Below are positions 1 to 5,800 of a DNA stretch of 10,597 nt, piece by piece. The stretch's first letter is position 1. Every line of letters starts with the position of its first letter. The notes under the pieces were generated by a model, which was given only the letters and a program-made list of their open reading frames with translations, searched no databases and was not told where the DNA came from. The position numbers and the translations under genes were made by a program. The DNA comes from JBDHTO01 sp039808665 (GTDB lineage: Bacteria; Pseudomonadota; Alphaproteobacteria; Paracaedibacterales; JAKBAR01), in the NCBI GenBank assembly GCA_039808665.1, contig JBDHTO010000038.1, forward strand, positions 1 through 10,597. Reading direction: 5' to 3'.

Positions 1-872
1 TTGAGGTGAAGAAGTGGTTTTGTTGCCCCCTCCTCTGGGATGTCCGATGCCTTCAGCTTTGGATCCTTTAAAAGAGAGGCAACCATCTTTCCCGCTCTTA
101 CACCAATCATCCGTTGATTCGGTCCAAGTGCAGCAATAGCACCATTCTTTACCAAATCATCATCACTCACAAAAGCGGGTTTTTTGGTTTCTTGACCTAC
201 CTTTAAAACGGCATCAAAAGCTGAAAGTGCAGTGTTATCGTTATTCACAAAAAGTGCATCTACTTTGTTCGCGATACTCATGGCCGCTGTGTATATATCG
301 CTTGTTTTTGTTGCCACAGCGAAGACAACCTCTAAACCATATTTTGCAGCACTCTTTTTCATAGGCTCCACCAGGGCTTCGGAGTTTACCTCCCCCGGGT
401 TATAGATCACACCGATAGACTTAAGATTAGGCATAATCTGTTTGAATTTTTGAAACTGTGTATCACTATCCACATAGTTAGAAACCCCGGAAATATTCCC
501 GGTCAGCTTTGCCGCTTTTGGATCAGTCACAGACGCATAAATGATCGGAATTGTGTCGTGCACTGTTTGAACAGCTACTTGAGAGGGCATTGTTCCAATG
601 GTTACAATGACATCAGCGTGTTGTCCCATGAATTTTTGAACAATTTGACTTGCCAGTGCGGGATTTCCTTGAGCGGACTCCCACGCAACCTTGACGGTTT
701 TTCCATTAATAAAACCACTGTCAACAAGTGCTTCAAGTATCCCCAATCTTGAACTATTGAGGGCGGGGTGATCCACCGCTTGGATAATACCTACTTTTTT
801 GAGTTTGTCATCCTCGCAACCACTGAGGGTTAAAAGGGAAAAGAGAAAGGGAACTACGGTTTTTAACTGCAT
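1..872 (-). CDS. ABC transporter substrate-binding lipoprotein, ABC_sub_bind/TrpX-like (3' end beyond window)
   Basis: The frame is open from the ATG at 872 to the left edge, giving 290 residues, so the C-terminus (roughly 30-40 residues by comparison with its neighbour) is missing. Residues 1-19 form a lipoprotein signal: a hydrophobic stretch ending in the lipobox L-S-G-C with Cys19, followed by acidic residues. The mature protein would be lipid-anchored and capture a small ligand for an ABC importer. Family landmarks are QAVDHPAL (31-38), SAQGN (66-70), VTDP (115-118), YNPGEVNSEA (157-166) and NNDNT (210-214). The same landmarks in the same order occur in the upstream gene ending at 959. 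The start is supported by AGGA five bases before the ATG. Permease and ATPase genes are not in the window and may lie further left. Some family members are linked to tryptophan or other amino acids, but the ligand cannot be read from the sequence. Confidence 0.9.
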   Translation of the reverse strand, partial: MQLKTVVPFLFSLLTLSGCEDDKLKKVGIIQAVDHPALNSSRLGILEALVDSGFINGKTVKVAWESAQGNPALASQIVQKFMGQHADVIVTIGTMPSQVAVQTVHDTIPIIYASVTDPKAAKLTGNISGVSNYVDSDTQFQKFKQIMPNLKSIGVIYNPGEVNSEALVEPMKKSAAKYGLEVVFAVATKTSDIYTAAMSIANKVDALFVNNDNTALSAFDAVLKVGQETKKPAFVSDDDLVKNGAIAALGPNQRMIGVRAGKMVASLLKDPKLKASDIPEEGATKPLLHL

Positions 873-949
873 GAAAATCCTCGCCAATAAAAAAATTCTT
901 TGTCATCTGTATTAATATTTTTCATATGAAGTGAATGATGATGGTGCAT
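809..949 (-). CDS. Candidate small His-rich ORF (46 aa) between the two binding-protein genes
   Basis: An ATG at 947-949 starts ten bases after the stop of the upstream gene. It is preceded by AGGAG with six bases of spacing, a better ribosome binding site than either flanking gene has. The peptide begins MHHHHSLHMK, with five histidines in the first eight residues. It runs out of frame through the start of the lipoprotein gene and stops at TGA 809-811, overlapping that gene by 64 bases. I recognise no family. It could be a translated leader or coupling peptide that delivers ribosomes to the next start at 872, or a chance ORF. The part overlapping the lipoprotein signal sequence is unlikely to be constrained by itself. 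Confidence is low because a good ribosome binding site and the composition are the only evidence. Confidence 0.25.
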
Positions 950-958
950 ATGGCTCTC

Positions 959-1957
959 CTATACTTTTGTTTTGACAAGATGTGCCTGAATCAAAAGAGA
1001 TTTTGGAATCTCGATCCCAAAATTCTTCGCCACATCCGGGTTCAACGTTAAAATTTCTTTGGAAGGTTTCTTAACCCCTAAATCCCTTATTTTCTCCCCC
1101 TTTAAAAAGGAAACAACCATATCTCCTGTATCAAGACCAATTTCGTACTGGCCAAAAGCAACACTTCCAAGGGCTCCTCGCTCCACAGATTCTGGATCAC
1201 CCGTAAAGATGGGAATCTGATGGGCATTGGTTACTCTCAAAACGCTCTCAAGCGCAGAGACGACTGTATTATCATTGGGAATAAAAATGGCATGGATGCC
1301 CTTTGAAATTAAATTGCGTGCAGCGTTGGCAACATCATTTGTGCTTGAAACGGCCGATTTCACAAGGATCAGACCAAGCTTTATACACTCTTTTTCAAAA
1401 ACACTCACAAGAGCTACTGAATTGGCTTCCCCTGCATTGTAAAGAATGCCTATTTTCACCCCGGGTCCCATCACATCTTGAATGAGTTTGACCTGTTTTT
1501 CCGTGGGAAAGAAATCAGAGATTCCCGCAACCATATCACTCACTTGCCCTGGATCCTCAAGCTTGGCAGAGACAGGATCACTTACTGCACTAAAGATAAC
1601 AGGAATACCCGAAGATTTTGCAGCACTCACCGCAGCCTGAGCCGAAGGTGTAGTGATAGGAACAATCACAGCGGGCGCTAAACTTACAAATTTTTGGGCG
1701 ACCTGAAGAGCGATCGATGGGTTACCCTGAGCATTTTGAAAAATGATTTGATCATCCGTTAGCCCATATTCCCGCAGCTTCACAAGAATTCCCTCACGAA
1801 TTTTATCAAGGGATGGATGGGGAACAATTTGTGTAATTGCCACAACAAGTTTTTTTTGAGAAGAAGCCACCTGAGGGGATGAATAGCGGTGATAAAGCGT
1901 AACAAAAGCAGCCAGCAAAATGCAAATAGCAGAAAACGTATATATCTTTTTAATCAT
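959..1957 (-). CDS. ABC transporter substrate-binding protein, ABC_sub_bind/TrpX-like (complete paralog)
   Basis: A 332-residue periplasmic binding protein of the ABC_sub_bind family, a normal length. Residues 1-22 have lysines at 3-4 and a hydrophobic run, a signal peptide or uncleaved anchor. There is no convincing lipobox, unlike the downstream paralog. Landmarks are ITQIVPHPSLD (41-51), NAQGN (75-79), VSDP (125-128), YNAGEANS (173-180) and NDNT (228-231), arranged as two Rossmann-like lobes. An in-frame ATG exists seven codons upstream at 1978. I chose 1957 because GGAG sits seven bases before it and the signal sequence then starts properly. It is the first gene of a two-gene minus-strand unit: its stop lies 86 bases before the lipoprotein start, and a sigma70-like promoter is placed at 2046-2074. 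The ligand is unknown. The two paralogs may bind different ligands or share one permease. Confidence 0.88.
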   Translation of the reverse strand: MIKKIYTFSAICILLAAFVTLYHRYSSPQVASSQKKLVVAITQIVPHPSLDKIREGILVKLREYGLTDDQIIFQNAQGNPSIALQVAQKFVSLAPAVIVPITTPSAQAAVSAAKSSGIPVIFSAVSDPVSAKLEDPGQVSDMVAGISDFFPTEKQVKLIQDVMGPGVKIGILYNAGEANSVALVSVFEKECIKLGLILVKSAVSSTNDVANAARNLISKGIHAIFIPNDNTVVSALESVLRVTNAHQIPIFTGDPESVERGALGSVAFGQYEIGLDTGDMVVSFLKGEKIRDLGVKKPSKEILTLNPDVAKNFGIEIPKSLLIQAHLVKTKV

Positions 1958-1985
1958 AATAACACTCCAAAGAAACAAATGGACA

Positions 1986-2011
1986 CATCAACAGTTTTAG
2001 TGACTGTGATG
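1986..2011 (-). promoter_or_regulatory. Imperfect hairpin in the 5' leader of the binding-protein operon
   Basis: CATC and ACAGT (1986-1995, with one bulged A) pair with ACTGT and GATG (2003-2011) around a seven-base loop, giving a nine-base-pair stem. It falls between the putative transcription start near 2039 and the start codon at 1957, so it would be in the mRNA leader. No U-tract follows on the minus strand, so it is not an obvious terminator. It could be a leader structure or a binding site, or chance. Confidence 0.25.
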
Positions 2012-2045
2012 AAGACGCCATCGATGCATAGGAGAAAGATACATA

Positions 2046-2074
2046 AGTATAAAATCTTTTGTTTTTTCGGTTAA
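2046..2074 (-). promoter_or_regulatory. Sigma70-type promoter for the binding-protein operon
   Basis: Read on the minus strand, TTAACC (2069-2074) and TATACT (2046-2051) are separated by exactly 17 bases. The -10 box matches the consensus at five of six positions and the -35 at four of six. Transcription would start near 2039, leaving a leader of about 80 bases before the ATG at 1957. The assignment rests on matches to the consensus and on position. Confidence 0.5.
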
Positions 2075-2171
2075 CTTCATCATTATGCTTTACTTTTTAA
2101 TGAAGCACAAACAGAAAAATAAAAATAACTGACGGGACACCACGGGTGAGACATATTAACAACAAGAACTC

Positions 2172-2199
2172 TTGCACTCTTCTCATTCTTGCGTATGAT
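2172..2199 (+). promoter_or_regulatory. Sigma70-type promoter for the tandem methyltransferases
   Basis: TTGCAC (2172-2177) and TATGAT (2194-2199) are 16 bases apart. Transcription would start near 2206, about 30 bases before the GTG start at 2236. It faces away from the minus-strand promoter at 2046-2074, so the 278-base gap 1958-2235 is a divergent control region. I saw no other gene in that gap. Confidence 0.5.
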
Positions 2200-2235
2200 G
2201 AAGATATTGATTGACTGGATGGGAGGCAAAAATCT

Positions 2236-2811
2236 GTGAGTGAGTTGTCCCTTTTTTTTAAAAGATTTCTCAAGAACCCTAAGCAATTAGGTACTGTTGC
2301 ACCCATTTCTAAAAAGCTTGCCCACAAAGCATCTCTCTGCATTCCCCACCCTTCAAAAGCAAAAGTGGTGGATTTTGGCGCTGGCACAGGACCTGAAATT
2401 CAAGCATTCCTGAACATGGGCGTAAAAGCCTCAAATATTGTCGCCATTGAGCTTGACCCGGAGCTTGCTCACCACCTGAAACAGAAATACCCAGATATTC
2501 GGGTTATTCAAGGCGATGCAAGTCAAGCGGGCTCTCTGATCCCTAAAGAATGGCGCGGTCACGTTGACGTTGTCTTTTCTGCGATCCCTTTTGCCTATCT
2601 TCCTCAGGAAATGAGAGAAAAGATTACAGAAGCTGCATTCTCTATCCTTCATCAAAAAGGACGCTTTCTGCACCTGACTTATAGTTTGTGGTCACCACTG
2701 GAAAATTACAAAAAAGACCTTATGGTTTCCCTTTGGGCGAATTTCCCCCCCGCATTCATATGGAGATACTTTCCAAAGAGTAACGAAGTTGAGTATAAAA
2801 GAGCAGCTTAG
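2236..2811 (+). CDS. SAM-dependent methyltransferase, PmtA-like (phospholipid N-methyltransferase family), copy 1
   Basis: A 191-residue class I methyltransferase with no signal peptide or membrane helix. The N-terminal FFKRFLKNPKQLGTVAPIS (7-25) resembles the amphipathic lead-in of Sinorhizobium-type PmtA proteins. Motif I is VVDFGAGTG (44-52, SAM-binding glycine loop), followed by IELD (71-74, binds the SAM ribose), GDAS (93-96) and SAIPFAYLP (115-123, active-site strand). In PmtA the substrate is phosphatidylethanolamine, methylated stepwise toward phosphatidylcholine at the inner membrane. Many relatives are uncharacterised, and rRNA adenine dimethylases share the fold, so the substrate is inference. 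The C-terminus ends AFIWRYFPKSNEVEYKRAA, less canonical than copy 2. The start is GTG with GGGAGG nine bases upstream. Copy 2 follows after 32 bases on the same strand and is presumably co-transcribed. Confidence 0.8.
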   Translation: MSELSLFFKRFLKNPKQLGTVAPISKKLAHKASLCIPHPSKAKVVDFGAGTGPEIQAFLNMGVKASNIVAIELDPELAHHLKQKYPDIRVIQGDASQAGSLIPKEWRGHVDVVFSAIPFAYLPQEMREKITEAAFSILHQKGRFLHLTYSLWSPLENYKKDLMVSLWANFPPAFIWRYFPKSNEVEYKRAA

Positions 2812-2843
2812 TTTTTTTATCCCATAAAGCAGGTCTCACCATA

Positions 2844-3437
2844 GTGAAAGAAGCAAAAAAAGTAAAAAAGGGTGAGGAGAATTTTTTATTCCTCAAACAA
2901 TGGGTTAAAAACCCAAAGGCCCTTGGCTCTATTATCCCAAGCTCAGAATCTCTTGGAAAATTTATCTTTAAGCATATTCACGTAACTCCCGATGAATACA
3001 TCGTTGAGATTGGTGCAGGAACAGGAAGCCTTACGCAAACCCTTCTACATTCTGGCATTATGCCAGAGCGCCTTATTGTCATAGAGCTTGACCCTTATCT
3101 CTATGATTTTCTCAAAAAAACCCTTCCAAGCCAAGTTACCCTTATCTGTGGTGATGCACGCAACTTACCAGACCTCCTGCCCCCCCATGCAAAAGGGCAT
3201 ATTTCAACGATTATCTCAGGCATCCCCATGGTTAATCTTACTTTGGAAGAACAAAGGCAGATTGTGGACGCATGCTTTATAACCATGGAAGAGAATGGAA
3301 ATCTCATCCAGTTTACCTATACCCCGCTCTCCCCTCTTCCAGCAAAACGCCTTGGCCTCTCAAAGAAGCGCGTCGGGCACGTTTTAATGAATATCCCTCC
3401 CGCCACCGTTTGGAAATATCAACGCGCCCTGGTCTAA
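2844..3437 (+). CDS. SAM-dependent methyltransferase, PmtA-like (phospholipid N-methyltransferase family), copy 2
   Basis: A 197-residue paralog of the preceding gene. A lysine-rich lead (1-9) is followed by FLKQWVKNPKALGSIIPSS (16-34), then motif I IVEIGAGTG (53-61), IELD (80-83), GDAR (103-106), ISGIPMVNL (124-132), a QFTYTPLSPL strand and a C-terminal MNIPPATVWKY. The last two elements match what I know of Sinorhizobium-type PmtA, so this copy looks closer to a genuine phospholipid N-methyltransferase than copy 1. The protein is expected in the cytosol or on the inner-membrane face. Start GTG at 2844 has only a weak AGG ten bases upstream, so translational coupling to copy 1 is likely. Its stop lies nine bases before the convergent persulfide dioxygenase stop. 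Substrate (phosphatidylethanolamine, its methylated derivatives, or something else) is inferred from family only. Confidence 0.83.
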   Translation: MKEAKKVKKGEENFLFLKQWVKNPKALGSIIPSSESLGKFIFKHIHVTPDEYIVEIGAGTGSLTQTLLHSGIMPERLIVIELDPYLYDFLKKTLPSQVTLICGDARNLPDLLPPHAKGHISTIISGIPMVNLTLEEQRQIVDACFITMEENGNLIQFTYTPLSPLPAKRLGLSKKRVGHVLMNIPPATVWKYQRALV

Positions 3438-3443
3438 AGGATT

Positions 3444-3470
3444 TCCCTAGATTTTATTCAGAGGGATTTT
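3444..3470 (+). terminator. Weak hairpin between convergent genes, possible terminator
   Basis: TCCCT (3444-3448) can pair with AGGGA (3462-3466) over a 13-base loop, and TTTT follows at 3467-3470 on the plus strand. The stem is only five base pairs and the loop is long. It overlaps the last codons of the convergent dioxygenase gene. It is the only terminator-like element I found after the methyltransferases. Confidence 0.2.
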
Positions 3471-4307
3471 AATATACTGAATCCCGTTACTTTCCTTTTG
3501 CCCCAATTCTCCAGCCCTAAGATTAACCTGAAGTGAAGGAAGAAGAAGCCTTGGGACAGGTTTTTGATAATCGCGTTTATTGCGTGTTTCCACATAACTT
3601 TCCCTAGAAATCCCCATTGAAATAAGAATATTCTGCGATCTTTCCTCCGACACCGTAGAGAGAAAGGAAACTTCACGTCCACCCGTTGGATAGTCATGAC
3701 ACATGTAAATTTTTGTTTCGGGGCGAAGATTTAAGATACGCTGAATGGAATCATACAGCACACCTGCATCACCTCCAGGAAAATCCGTGCGCGCTGTTCC
3801 CACATCAGGCATAAAAAGTGTATCCCCCACAAAAATCATATCTTCAATAAGATAGCTTGCGCATGCAGGCGTGTGTCCCGGTGTGTGCAACACCCTGACT
3901 TCCACATTGCCCAGATGAAATACCTGATTATCTTCAAAGATCACATCAAATTGAGAAGCTTTTACATCTGTGTCATTTTGTGTGTTGAAAATAGGCACCC
4001 AAAATTCCAAGACTTCCCGAATATGGGATCCAATCCCAATTTTTCCGCCCATAGACCTTTTGATATACCCGGCTGCGGTTAAATGATCTGCATGAATATG
4101 CGTTTCGAGAATCCACTCTAAAGAAAGCTCATTATCCTTAAGATATGTTATTACTTCGTCCGCGGATTGGGTTGTGACCCTCCCGGAAGCTGGATCGTAA
4201 TTCAAAACGGAATCAATGACCGCAGCCTTTTGCGTATCCGGATCAGAAACGATATGGGTAAAGGTTGCTGTATCTTGGTCAAAAAATGTTTTTACAAGAG
4301 CCGTCAT
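3447..4307 (-). CDS. blh: Persulfide dioxygenase-like MBL-fold hydrolase (Blh/ETHE1 family)
   Basis: A 286-residue metallo-beta-lactamase-fold protein. The metal motif THIHADH (69-75), His145 in HTPGHTPAC, Asp162 in VGDTLF and His204 in MCHDYP are all present. By comparison with ETHE1 dioxygenases, His70, His145 and Asp162 would form the mononuclear iron site that oxidises glutathione persulfide to sulfite. The TARTDFPGGD stretch (171-180) is typical of the Blh/ETHE1 group and separates it from glyoxalase II. It is the last gene of a minus-strand operon: the ATG lies four bases after the permease stop, and its AAGGA ribosome binding site overlaps the end of the permease gene, so translation is likely coupled. 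The rhodanese and TauE-like neighbours are the companions seen in BigR-regulated operons of Xylella and Agrobacterium. Function is expected in the cytosol. Confidence 0.9.
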   Translation of the reverse strand: MTALVKTFFDQDTATFTHIVSDPDTQKAAVIDSVLNYDPASGRVTTQSADEVITYLKDNELSLEWILETHIHADHLTAAGYIKRSMGGKIGIGSHIREVLEFWVPIFNTQNDTDVKASQFDVIFEDNQVFHLGNVEVRVLHTPGHTPACASYLIEDMIFVGDTLFMPDVGTARTDFPGGDAGVLYDSIQRILNLRPETKIYMCHDYPTGGREVSFLSTVSEERSQNILISMGISRESYVETRNKRDYQKPVPRLLLPSLQVNLRAGELGQKESNGIQYIKIPLNKI

Positions 4308-4311
4308 GCAT

Positions 4312-5085
4312 CTATCCTTTCAAAAAAATTTCCTTAATAAACATGCAAGTCGCGACGATCATCACGAAATAACCAAATCCTTTTTTGAGATGTCTATCCT
4401 GTAAATTTTGGCCGATACGTGCGCCTATAAAAACCCCAAGAAGCGAGAGGCCCATATAAATCCCAAGATTACTAACGTCCCCCCACAGAAAATTTTTACT
4501 CGAAGCAACTCCCACCAAACAGTTGAGAGCAATCACAAAAAGGGATGTCACAACCGCTTGCTTCATCTCCATCTTCAAAAGCAAGACAAGAGAGGGAATA
4601 ATCAGGAAACCTCCACCTGTTCCAAGCAGTCCGGTTGTTCCCCCCACAAAAAACCCAAGGATCATTGCAGTGAGTGTGTGTGTCCGTTGATCATTAACCT
4701 CAAGACGGTCACACATATCACGAATCATGAAATAAGAGGCAACCCACATCATGATCACAAGACACATCAAAAGAAAAACATCTACACTCCATAAACCAAT
4801 CCGCGGAGGAAGATATGGCACAACAAATGCTCTAACGCTATACACGCCAAGGAGAGAGGGCATAAAAAAAGCTACCGCTTTTGAAAGAGAAAGTGATTGA
4901 TAGGAGCGCAAAACCCCAAGTGTCGCACACACCCCGACAATAGCAAGAGAGTAGGTTGTCGCAAGTGTTACGGGCACTTTAAAAGCATACACGAGAATAG
5001 GGATTGCAAGAATCGATCCTCCCGCCCCCACAACACTGAGGGTCGCCCCCATGAGAATAAATAAAAGATAACTAAAATACGTCAA
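4312..5085 (-). CDS. TauE/SafE-family sulfite exporter-like permease
   Basis: A polytopic inner-membrane protein of 257 residues, the usual size for TauE/SafE. Hydrophobic segments fill almost the whole length, probably 7-8 helices. The two family repeats are marked by GAGGSILAIP (20-29) and GTGGGFLIIP (155-164), separated by a short polar loop (about 122-138). The frame is open back to 5178, but that extension is polar and overlaps the rhodanese gene by 89 bases. I chose a TTG at 5083-5085, four bases after the rhodanese stop, where the first membrane helix begins and AGAAG lies seven bases upstream. The next ATG would remove part of helix 1. In this operon it most likely exports sulfite or thiosulfate made by the dioxygenase, or moves a related anion. 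Direction and substrate are inference from context. Confidence 0.87.
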   Translation of the reverse strand: MTYFSYLLFILMGATLSVVGAGGSILAIPILVYAFKVPVTLATTYSLAIVGVCATLGVLRSYQSLSLSKAVAFFMPSLLGVYSVRAFVVPYLPPRIGLWSVDVFLLMCLVIMMWVASYFMIRDMCDRLEVNDQRTHTLTAMILGFFVGGTTGLLGTGGGFLIIPSLVLLLKMEMKQAVVTSLFVIALNCLVGVASSKNFLWGDVSNLGIYMGLSLLGVFIGARIGQNLQDRHLKKGFGYFVMIVATCMFIKEIFLKG

Positions 5086-5089
5086 GGTT

Positions 5090-5605
5090 TTACTTCTTAT
5101 TCCATGGCATATGGGCAAGAAGTTTTGCCATACCGCACCATCCGGAAAGACCCGCAAAAATAAGCCCCGCCCCCACAAACCCAGGAAGAATATAGAAAGA
5201 TGGAGAGATCAATACTCCAAGGACTGTTCCAAAAAACACTAAACTTCCCGCAACAACCTGTGTTTGTCTATCAATGGGAAGTATGCGGCAAACTTGCGTT
5301 TGGGTGGGCTCTCCAGACTCTTTCCATGCAAGAATTCCCCCTTCAAGGGAAAAAACATCAAGATCCGGATTTTCAGAAAGAAGCTTCCGACAGGCTTCTT
5401 CACTACGCTTTCCCGAGCGGCAATGGATCACAATCTTTCCCTTTTGAGTTGGGAGCTTTGCACATGTTATGTCCCCAAGAGGAATAAGTGTCGCTCCTTC
5501 AATGGACGATTCCGCATATTCAAAGGGTTCTCGGACGTCAATCAGTGTGACTTTTTTTGCTTTTTTAAGGTCTTTGACTGTAATGATTTTTACCAAGGGA
5601 ATCAT
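5090..5605 (-). CDS. Rhodanese domain fused to a two-helix DUF2892 membrane domain (YgaP-like)
   Basis: A 171-residue membrane-anchored sulfurtransferase. Residues 5-100 are a rhodanese domain: LIDVREPFEYAES (21-33), active-site loop HCRSGKRSEEA (61-71) with Cys62 as the persulfide carrier, and LEGGILAWKESG (87-98). Residues 113-171 hold two hydrophobic hairpin helices (about 117-133 and 137-154) and end in GWCGMAKLLAHMPWN, the signature of the DUF2892 domain found in E. coli YgaP. It should transfer sulfane sulfur at the cytosolic face of the inner membrane. It is the first gene of the sulfide operon, with the permease starting four bases after its stop. The start is uncertain. The ATG at 5605 directly abuts AGG and lacks properly spaced ribosome binding, whereas a TTG three codons later (5594-5596) has AGGA at a good distance. 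The protein is nearly unchanged either way. Confidence 0.9.
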   Translation of the reverse strand: MIPLVKIITVKDLKKAKKVTLIDVREPFEYAESSIEGATLIPLGDITCAKLPTQKGKIVIHCRSGKRSEEACRKLLSENPDLDVFSLEGGILAWKESGEPTQTQVCRILPIDRQTQVVAGSLVFFGTVLGVLISPSFYILPGFVGAGLIFAGLSGWCGMAKLLAHMPWNKK

Positions 5606-5628
5606 CCTATAAAAGAGAAACTAGCTCT

Positions 5629-5645
5629 ATTGTATCTCAATACAA
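5629..5645 (-). promoter_or_regulatory. Promoter -10 box with overlapping 16-base operator-like palindrome (sulfide operon)
   Basis: Bases 5630-5645 form a perfect inverted repeat, TTGTAT-N4-ATACAA. On the minus strand its distal arm merges with a TACAAT -10 box at 5629-5634, about 24 bases before the rhodanese ATG. No clear -35 hexamer is present 16-18 bases upstream, which is common for regulated promoters. A repressor bound here would block RNA polymerase. BigR, an ArsR-family persulfide sensor, is known to bind an AT-rich palindrome overlapping the -10 region of the equivalent operon, so a BigR-like repressor is the natural guess. No such gene lies in the window. Confidence 0.5.
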
Positions 5646-5766
5646 AAAAGAATACAGCCCAGACAGAATTCGCGAGCTTTATTATCTTGAACATAAAAGA
5701 ATTAGAGCTTCCAACCGAGTGTGAAAGAAAATTCATGGCTTATTGGTTTTGTATAAATTTTGCGGA

Positions 5767-5788
5767 GGAGGAGGTGCTCACCTCATCC
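5767..5788 (-). terminator. Hairpin downstream of the carbonic-anhydrase-like gene, possible terminator or operator
   Basis: Read on the minus strand, GGA-T-GAGGT, loop GAGC, ACCTC-C-TCC folds into a stem of eight pairs with one mismatch and a four-base loop. It begins 13 bases after the carbonic-anhydrase-like stop at 5801. No run of T follows, so intrinsic termination would be inefficient. It is otherwise unexplained structure in the 195-base gap 5606-5800, which also holds the sulfide operon promoter. Confidence 0.3.
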
Positions 5789-5800
5789 CACTTAAAAAGT

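Noticed and set aside
450..752. A 100-codon plus-strand frame within the first binding-protein gene.
   Set aside because: It lies wholly antisense to a gene with strong family motifs, and I see no ribosome binding site or recognisable motif in it.
920..955. MHHHHSLHM coding stretch with two CATATG (NdeI) sites, resembling an expression-vector His tag.
   Set aside because: It is flanked on both sides by continuous native-looking operon sequence, has only four consecutive His codons, and is out of frame with the downstream gene, so vector contamination is unlikely.
4408..4794. A 128-codon plus-strand frame antisense to the TauE-like permease.
   Set aside because: It is the complement of hydrophobic codons and encodes a Lys/His/Asn/Thr-rich string without domains, the usual antisense shadow of a membrane protein gene.
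5602..5736. A 44-residue minus-strand ORF whose TGA overlaps the rhodanese ATG (ATGA), suggesting coupling.
   Set aside because: It has no ribosome binding site, and the putative -10 box and operator for the rhodanese lie inside it, so transcripts from that promoter would not include its start.
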